Assembly (NCBI RefSeq): GCF_026262625.1
Contig: NZ_SHNN01000001.1
Location: forward strand, 1-64,000
Reading direction: 5' to 3'
DNA: 64,000 nt
Source of the DNA: Candidatus Litorirhabdus singularis
GTDB taxonomy: Bacteria; Pseudomonadota; Gammaproteobacteria; Pseudomonadales; Halieaceae
Below the pieces are notes generated by a model that worked only from the letters and a program-made list of their open reading frames with translations, made no database searches and was not told the DNA's origin. The position numbers and the translations under genes were made by a program. The first letter of the stretch is position 1, and each line of letters opens with the position of its first letter. Below are positions 58,943 through 64,000 of this stretch, piece after piece.

Positions 58943-59211
58943 GCTTTTCCCCCACCCATGAATATTTGCGCCGGAATTTTAGCACTGGGGCATCGTTTTT
59001 ACATAAACTTTTGATATCATTGCATTTATCAGCACACCAGACAGCACCATCGTGATCAAATCCAGAAGATTCCGGCGCGACACCCGGAGCATCTCGACCT
59101 AAACTGCGATTGTTGCAGGCACATGAACAGGCCGGCCAAGAGACTTCTGCATAATTTGGCGCGGCACACACGCCCATGGAAGGCGTACACCATTTATCAG
59201 GCGCAATACAT

Positions 59212-59625
59212 ATGAAGGTAGTAACAGGCGTAGTGGGTAACGACATCCACGTGGTCGCCAATCGGCTCATCGATCTCTCGCTGCGGGCCAGAGGGTATGA
59301 CGTGTTCAATCTGGGGGTAAACACGCACCTGGAGGAGTTTTTCGATGCAGTTGTAGAAACTGGCGCAGAGGTGCTGATGATTTCTTCCCTCAATGGTGAA
59401 GCCGAGGGCTGGGGTCGGGAGGTCAAGCTGCTGAAGGCGAGGTATAAGACCATTGATGACCTTATCATGATGATTGGCGGCAACCTTGTAGTGGGAAGCG
59501 GGAACTCCGAGGAAATCGTCGCCCGCTACGAAAACTATGGCTTTGATCTGGTGTGTCACCAGGTCGATCTGAATACCGGGCTTGATTTGCTGCAAGCACT
59601 ATTGAAAGAGAGAAACATCACATGA
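59212..59625 (+). CDS. glmS: Glutamate mutase (methylaspartate mutase) S subunit
   Basis: A 137-residue cobalamin-binding protein. The B12 motif reads Asp11-x-His13-x-x-Ala16, keeping the cobalt-ligating His but with Ala for the usual Gly. ISSLNGEAEGW and MIGGNLVVGSG supply the other loops that hold the nucleotide tail. The length matches the clostridial S subunit. ATG 59212 (MKVVTGV) is preferred over ATG 59176 because it fits the family N-terminus; neither has a good ribosome site. The stop overlaps the E-subunit start (ATGA). With the E subunit it interconverts glutamate and 3-methylaspartate. The symbol is shared with an unrelated amidotransferase gene. Confidence 0.9.
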   Translation: MKVVTGVVGNDIHVVANRLIDLSLRARGYDVFNLGVNTHLEEFFDAVVETGAEVLMISSLNGEAEGWGREVKLLKARYKTIDDLIMMIGGNLVVGSGNSEEIVARYENYGFDLVCHQVDLNTGLDLLQALLKERNIT

Positions 59626-60986
59626 GCTTGCTGCAGGAAGAACGGGAAATAATCCTTGGTAATGAGTATGTTGACACCTTTGATTTTGCAGAGGTAACAG
59701 AATTCGTCACCAATGCCAGCAAAGAGCTGTTTATTTCTCATCACTTCAAGAAAAAGGGCAAGATGCTGGTTCAGCCCAGAGGAGGCTTTCCCACATATAA
59801 ACAGCAGTACGCACTGTACGAGTTTTTCGTGGATGCCAATGTCGACGTGCTGCCGCTTACGATTGATTCCAATACCCGGCTGAATGACTACGCAACAGCA
59901 AAAAAAATGCTTCGCCTGAGCGAAGAGAATGACATGGACATGCTCAACGGCTATCCCTTGATAAGCCATGGCTATCGAACAACCCGCGGCATGATCACCC
60001 ATTTTAACAAGCCAGTAAGTTTACGGCACGGCACCCCCGACGCCCGATTGCTGATCGAGACGGCTATCGCCTCCGGCATCTTCGAAATAGAGGGCGGGCC
60101 TATTACCTACCTTTTACCCTATTCAAAGAACTTCCCACTGGACAAGGCCTTTCTGTACTGGAAATACGTTGAGCGGGTGTGCGCCAATTACTCCGAACTC
60201 AATGAACCGATAAACCGCGAATCCTTTGGCCCGCTGACGGCGACTCTGGTGCCACCGTCCATCACCATCGTCATCCAGCTATTGGAGATGCTTCTTTCGC
60301 TGGAGGAAGGGGTTAAATCGTTCTCTGTTTCTTTTTCACAACAGGGCTCAATGACCCAGGATATTGTCACCGGCACGGTCCTGAAAAAACTGGCCAAAGA
60401 TTACGCTGCGCAAATTGACTGCGCCGATGCCAGCATCCACCTGGTTTATCACCAGTGGATGGGGGCTTTCCCCACCAACAAGGATTTTGCCGAACAACTG
60501 ATCAACCTCTCTACCGTCATAGCATCGATGGTAGGCGCAGACAAAATTATCACCAAAACTCGGGAAGAGGCCACTGGCATCCCGACCAAAGAGGCCAATG
60601 CAAAAACGGTTGCCGATACCCAGTACTGCCTGAGAATTCTCAATGGGCTGCCAAACGTCGTTGACGAAGAAGAAGAAGAAATACTGACCCTGGAGGTTAA
60701 CGCCATTATGGAGGCGGTCTTTAACGACCCGGCCGACACCCTGTGGCGCAAAGTCTTCAACTGCATAAAAAGTGGCATTATCGACGTACCGTTTTCGCCC
60801 CATATTATCAACCGCAATGAAATGATAACCATCAGGGATGACAGCAAAAACATCCGTATTATTGAAAGAGGGAACGTGCCAATTCCAGATCGGTGCTACG
60901 CCTATGAAAGAGCCCAATGTGACTTGAGCAAAGATACCACCGGTATCGTCAATGACATCATTCACGATATAGGGATTATGCAATGA
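59622..60986 (+). CDS. glmE: Glutamate mutase (methylaspartate mutase) E subunit
   Basis: A 454-residue TIM-barrel subunit. The three glutamate-binding arginines of the clostridial enzyme (66, 100, 149, from memory) correspond to Arg53, Arg86 and Arg135, and its Glu171/Tyr177/Tyr181 to Glu157/Tyr163/Tyr167 with identical spacing. REEATGIPTKEANA and GIIDVPFSPHIINRN are further family segments. It therefore looks catalytically competent. It lies between the S subunit and the MutL-type gene, both joined by ATGA overlaps, so subunits and reactivase are made together. The AT-richer composition hints at horizontal transfer. Confidence 0.93.
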   Translation: MSLLQEEREIILGNEYVDTFDFAEVTEFVTNASKELFISHHFKKKGKMLVQPRGGFPTYKQQYALYEFFVDANVDVLPLTIDSNTRLNDYATAKKMLRLSEENDMDMLNGYPLISHGYRTTRGMITHFNKPVSLRHGTPDARLLIETAIASGIFEIEGGPITYLLPYSKNFPLDKAFLYWKYVERVCANYSELNEPINRESFGPLTATLVPPSITIVIQLLEMLLSLEEGVKSFSVSFSQQGSMTQDIVTGTVLKKLAKDYAAQIDCADASIHLVYHQWMGAFPTNKDFAEQLINLSTVIASMVGADKIITKTREEATGIPTKEANAKTVADTQYCLRILNGLPNVVDEEEEEILTLEVNAIMEAVFNDPADTLWRKVFNCIKSGIIDVPFSPHIINRNEMITIRDDSKNIRIIERGNVPIPDRCYAYERAQCDLSKDTTGIVNDIIHDIGIMQ

Positions 60987-62173
60987 GTCATACCGGTGAC
61001 AAGCTGCTGATTGACGTCGGCAGCACCTATTTCAAAGTGTCTACACCCGACACCATCGAACAGTACTTCCGGGATTTCAGCAAGGACATACTGGACGATT
61101 TGATGGACCGCTGCGGCGATGTCATCAGTGTCTATGACAAGAGTGATGTGTATATTTGCTCCTCCGCCAATGGCGGTTTAAGCACCCTGATCATTGGTGT
61201 TACCAATTCTTTCTCGCTGAAGTATGCAACCAATATTGCCTTCAACTCCGGCATCAACATCATCGACACTATTCTGTATCAGGACATAGAAGAGCATTCA
61301 CTGCCCAGCGATCTTATTGATGTGGTGATTATCGTTGGCGGCGTTGACACCCACGCCAACTTATTTGCCCAGCCCCTCTATCACTATCTGGGTCAGCTCA
61401 ACTGCTCCAACATCGTTTTTGTCGGTAGTAGCCAGGATGCTCCGCAGATACGGGACAATATCGAAAATGTGGCCATACTGCCTACTATAGTCGACGAGAA
61501 GCTGCATATAGTGGAGGAACACCTCAAGGAATATCTAACCAATCTTTACCAGCAGGACATTGAGGGCAAGGAAGACATCAAGAATCTGTACGACATCACC
61601 AGCAATCAGATATTTGCAACACCCTATATCGTCAACCGGGCACTACCGCTGATCAATGCCCGCTATTCCGTCGCTGATCCCTTTATCCTTCTCGATATTG
61701 GTGGTGCCACGACCGATATTCACTATTCCAAAGACCTGGTTGATGACAACATGGTAACAGAGAATGAGTACGACAGGCTGGTCTTCAAGCGGCTGGGTGT
61801 CTACAAATCAAGGCAGTCGTTGATTCTTGCGGCGCAGAACAATGAATTTGTCTACGAACTGCTGATGCACTTGAAAGTCACCGAAAACATACTGGTTGAA
61901 CAGAGTGAGAAGGCGACGAAGATATTGATGCAACTCGCCATATTCCTGGTGCTCTGCAAGATGTCGCACTACCAAAAAAGCTACATCAATCTCAAACTAC
62001 TAGCGATCAACTCGATTATGTTAACCGGGGGTATTACCAAGGTGTTAACAATAGAAGAAATTGAAGTGATCATTGCGTTTTTCTACAAAAAAATTCTGAC
62101 CTCAGATCACAATCCAGTAGCCATCCTGGATACTAACTATGATATCTGGACTCTGGGGGCAATGGGGGAATAG
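60983..62173 (+). CDS. glmL: MutL/GlmL-type reactivase of glutamate mutase
   Basis: A 396-residue actin-fold ATPase. Phosphate-1 LLIDVGSTYFKV lies at the N-terminus and phosphate-2 FILLDIGGATTDIHYS near residue 235; SIMLTGGITKVL is the adenosine-region motif. The family reactivates B12-dependent mutases by exchanging damaged cofactor. It is shorter than clostridial MutL (about 460 residues, from memory), so some peripheral part may be missing. It overlaps the E subunit stop and is followed 2 nt later by the ligase gene. Confidence 0.87.
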   Translation: MSHTGDKLLIDVGSTYFKVSTPDTIEQYFRDFSKDILDDLMDRCGDVISVYDKSDVYICSSANGGLSTLIIGVTNSFSLKYATNIAFNSGINIIDTILYQDIEEHSLPSDLIDVVIIVGGVDTHANLFAQPLYHYLGQLNCSNIVFVGSSQDAPQIRDNIENVAILPTIVDEKLHIVEEHLKEYLTNLYQQDIEGKEDIKNLYDITSNQIFATPYIVNRALPLINARYSVADPFILLDIGGATTDIHYSKDLVDDNMVTENEYDRLVFKRLGVYKSRQSLILAAQNNEFVYELLMHLKVTENILVEQSEKATKILMQLAIFLVLCKMSHYQKSYINLKLLAINSIMLTGGITKVLTIEEIEVIIAFFYKKILTSDHNPVAILDTNYDIWTLGAMGE

Positions 62174-62175
62174 CC

Positions 62176-63744
62176 ATGTCGATAAATTGTATACGGACTC
62201 TGCTGGAAGACGCCGAGAAAAGTCACCGTGATAAACCCGCCTTGATTTATAACGCACAAAGCCTGACTTATGCGCAGCTTTTTGAAAAAGTGAATCAGGT
62301 GGCCTTATACCTGACTGAACTGGGCCTGCCGAAAAACTCACGTATCGGAGTCTATTCCAACAAGAGTATCGAGCAGGTAGTCGCCCTGCTGGGAATTTTG
62401 TCTACAGACTATATCCTGGTGCCGCTGACCAGGCTGCTAAAACCCGAGCAAGTCGAATACATCATTAACGACTGTGACATCAAATGCATTATCACTGACA
62501 AGATCAAGCTTGAGAGCATCGAGGAAATTGATTTTGACGGCCACGTAATCTCATACGAAGCTGCCGGCAAAGGTGTGCCTTCCTTTGAAGAAATTTTCAA
62601 GTACTACAACAAACCCTATACCTGCGACATAAGCGGCCACAGTAATGCAGTAATCACCTACTCTTTCGGCCTGACCGGAACCCCCAAGGGCATTGTTATA
62701 TCGCATCGAAACCTGATCGACTCTGCCCGGGTTGTGTCCCAGTACTTACAGCTTGAAGAAGACGACATTATTTCAGGTCTGCTTATTTTCAATCTGGATT
62801 ATGGCCTCAACCAGATTTTTTGCACACTTTATAAAAGAGCCACCCTGGCTCTGCACAGACCTATTCTTCCCGAGGATTTCTTCAATCACGTTATCAACGA
62901 CAAGGTCACGGTAATACCACTGATGCCGATAAATTTGTCGCAAATATTCGATGATGACGCCAAGAGAAGGCCCAGCGCAGAACTGTTTGATAACGTTAAA
63001 ACCATTACCTCATCCGGCGGCAACGTAACCGCGAAGATGATCAAGGACTGCAAAGAGACTTTTCAAAAAGCCCAGTTCTACTCAATGCATGGGCTCACAG
63101 AGGCCTTCCGCTCTACCTACCTCGATCCATCACAGGTACAAATCCGACCGGACTCAATCGGCAAGGCAATACCTGATGTTGAGCTATATGTTATCAATGA
63201 GGACGGCGACGAGTGTGCCGTACGTGAAGTCGGCGAACTGATTCATCGCGGCGGCTATATCTATCGCGGCTTCTGGAACGCACCGGAACAAAACAAACTG
63301 CGCTTCAAGTCTGTAGACATTCTTAAGAACATCGTCAACCTGGAGGGGCAGTTGACTGATGAAATCGTTGTCGCCTCAGGTGATTATGTCTACAAGGATG
63401 AAGAGGGTTATTTCTACTTCGTATCCCGACACGATGACATGATTAAAACCAGGGGCTTCAGGGTCTCCCCCTACGAAATAGAATCCGTGGTCCGCAAGAA
63501 CATTCCGCAGATCGACCAGTGTGCGGTTTTTTCTATCGATAATGAACTCATAGAAGAAGAGATAGTATTGGTTTACTCAGCCAGCCACAAAATAACTGAA
63601 CAGGAAATTCTGTTTGAGCTTAAAAAGCATCTGGCCTCTTATATGATTCCCAGCAAGGTGGTCTACAAGAAGTCTCTGCCGCTGGTGCAAAGCGACAAGA
63701 ACCAGGTCAACAAGGACGAACTGAAACGTGAACTGACCGACTAG
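62176..63744 (+). CDS. AMP-forming acyl/aminoacyl ligase, exosortase-A-associated-ligase-like
   Basis: A 522-residue adenylate-forming enzyme with a large N-terminal and small C-terminal domain. FNLDYGLNQI, HGLTEAFRSTYLDP, RPDSIGKAIPDVEL and GELIHRGGYIYRGFWN match the AMP-forming ligase family found with exosortase A systems (from memory). The hinge/A8 region is SRHDDMIKTRGFRVSPYEIE, and the C-terminal catalytic Lys region is VQSDKNQVNKDEL. The phosphate loop is unusual: YSFGLTGTPKG, with Phe and Leu in place of the normal Ser and Thr. It is the last gene of the operon in view. Its likely acid substrate is 3-methylaspartate or a derivative, which is inference. Confidence 0.88.
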   Translation: MSINCIRTLLEDAEKSHRDKPALIYNAQSLTYAQLFEKVNQVALYLTELGLPKNSRIGVYSNKSIEQVVALLGILSTDYILVPLTRLLKPEQVEYIINDCDIKCIITDKIKLESIEEIDFDGHVISYEAAGKGVPSFEEIFKYYNKPYTCDISGHSNAVITYSFGLTGTPKGIVISHRNLIDSARVVSQYLQLEEDDIISGLLIFNLDYGLNQIFCTLYKRATLALHRPILPEDFFNHVINDKVTVIPLMPINLSQIFDDDAKRRPSAELFDNVKTITSSGGNVTAKMIKDCKETFQKAQFYSMHGLTEAFRSTYLDPSQVQIRPDSIGKAIPDVELYVINEDGDECAVREVGELIHRGGYIYRGFWNAPEQNKLRFKSVDILKNIVNLEGQLTDEIVVASGDYVYKDEEGYFYFVSRHDDMIKTRGFRVSPYEIESVVRKNIPQIDQCAVFSIDNELIEEEIVLVYSASHKITEQEILFELKKHLASYMIPSKVVYKKSLPLVQSDKNQVNKDELKRELTD

Positions 63745-64000
63745 CGCGGGTGTTCTATAAAAGGATCACCACGTTGAACATCACCAATCACCATACATAA
63801 CCGTTCTTCCGAAAATGTGGTTTATTTTCCTTATCATCACTAATATCTGGATACGGATAAATACAGACAGCAGTTCGAGGAAATATCCAGTGACTCTCCC
63901 ACCCGTTAGACGAGTGACGAGATTTACTCCGGCACTTTCCTCCGACCACATAATTTACGACCCCATAATTTATTTCTGTAAGTTCGCGTTGCCTCAGTAG
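63745..64000. other. AT-rich region after the ligase gene, no convincing gene
   Basis: A 61-codon frame from 63815 has no ribosome site or recognisable domain and ends exactly at the window edge. An imperfect repeat of CATAATTTA occurs at 63951 and 63965. No terminator hairpin is obvious, so the operon may continue beyond 64000. Confidence 0.4.

Noticed and set aside
58943-59211. Adenosylcobalamin riboswitch before the glutamate mutase operon
   Set aside because: I looked for a B12-box-like element and the typical multi-stem leader; the 270-bp gap shows neither clearly. A covariance-model search would be decisive.
63815-64000. 61-codon frame at the right edge
   Set aside because: No ribosome site or recognisable sequence, and it ends by chance at the window boundary.

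Overview
The window looks like a chromosomal segment from a marine, lipid-oriented gammaproteobacterium, plausibly a Halieaceae/Spongiibacteraceae-type organism; this is inferred from gene content, not from a marker gene. Pointers are an EfpL (YeiP)-SppA-DUF2069-WrbA-ArsC housekeeping block, class II fumarase beside aconitase A, a cis/trans fatty-acid isomerase, a CYP153-type P450, a wax-ester synthase/DGAT, a TonB-dependent receptor and a giant LEPR-XLL/RTX surface protein. No rRNA, tRNA, CRISPR array, insertion sequence or origin was seen.

Layout. (1) 1-9862, minus strand: one uninterrupted reading frame of more than 3,280 codons that leaves the window at its C-terminal end. It has an LEPR-XLL motif at the N-terminus, a HEXXHXXGXXH zinc-protease motif, EF-hand/dockerin-like calcium loops and a long RTX array with an internal 411-bp duplication. 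(2) 10.4-15.4 kb, minus: FAD-dependent dehydrogenase, SnoaL-like protein, SDR, HAD hydrolase, Nudix and an HxlR-type regulator. (3) 15.5-20.1 kb: small exported protein, MaoC hydratase, MscS channel, WS/DGAT, zinc alcohol dehydrogenase. (4) 20.4-24.9 kb: RND pump adaptor and permease. (5) 24.8-28.9 kb, minus: dgkA-efpL-sppA-DUF2069-wrbA-arsC, with overlapping or nearly abutting genes. (6) 29.0-32.5 kb: YihY membrane protein, thioredoxin-like lipoprotein, an iodotyrosine-deiodinase-like nitroreductase, and a DUF1214 gene with an in-frame TGA. (7) 32.6-41.7 kb: TonB receptor, CYP153-like P450, Nudix, DsbA-like protein, amidohydrolase, cis/trans isomerase. (8) 41.9-47.6 kb: lipoprotein, fumC, acnA, two DUF proteins. 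(9) 47.7-54.0 kb, minus: a Cus-like heavy-metal efflux system with a small Cys/His-rich exported protein upstream. (10) 54.1-57.0 kb, minus: a LuxC/LuxE-like fatty-acid reductase pair without luciferase genes. (11) 57.3-63.7 kb: aminotransferase, RraA/HMG-aldolase-like protein, then an AT-richer, translationally coupled set encoding a B12-dependent glutamate mutase (S and E subunits), its MutL/GlmL-type reactivase and an AMP-forming ligase resembling exosortase-A-associated ligases.

Functional themes. Lipid and hydrocarbon handling recurs: LuxCE could make fatty aldehyde, WS/DGAT could make wax esters or triacylglycerol, CYP153 could hydroxylate alkyl chains and Cti could isomerise membrane acyl chains. 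Efflux and metal resistance form a second theme. The most unusual set is the right-hand glutamate-mutase/ligase operon. It suggests that 3-methylaspartate, or a relative, is made and then activated for a specialised product or modification. The steps after activation, if any, are not visible and may lie beyond the right edge.
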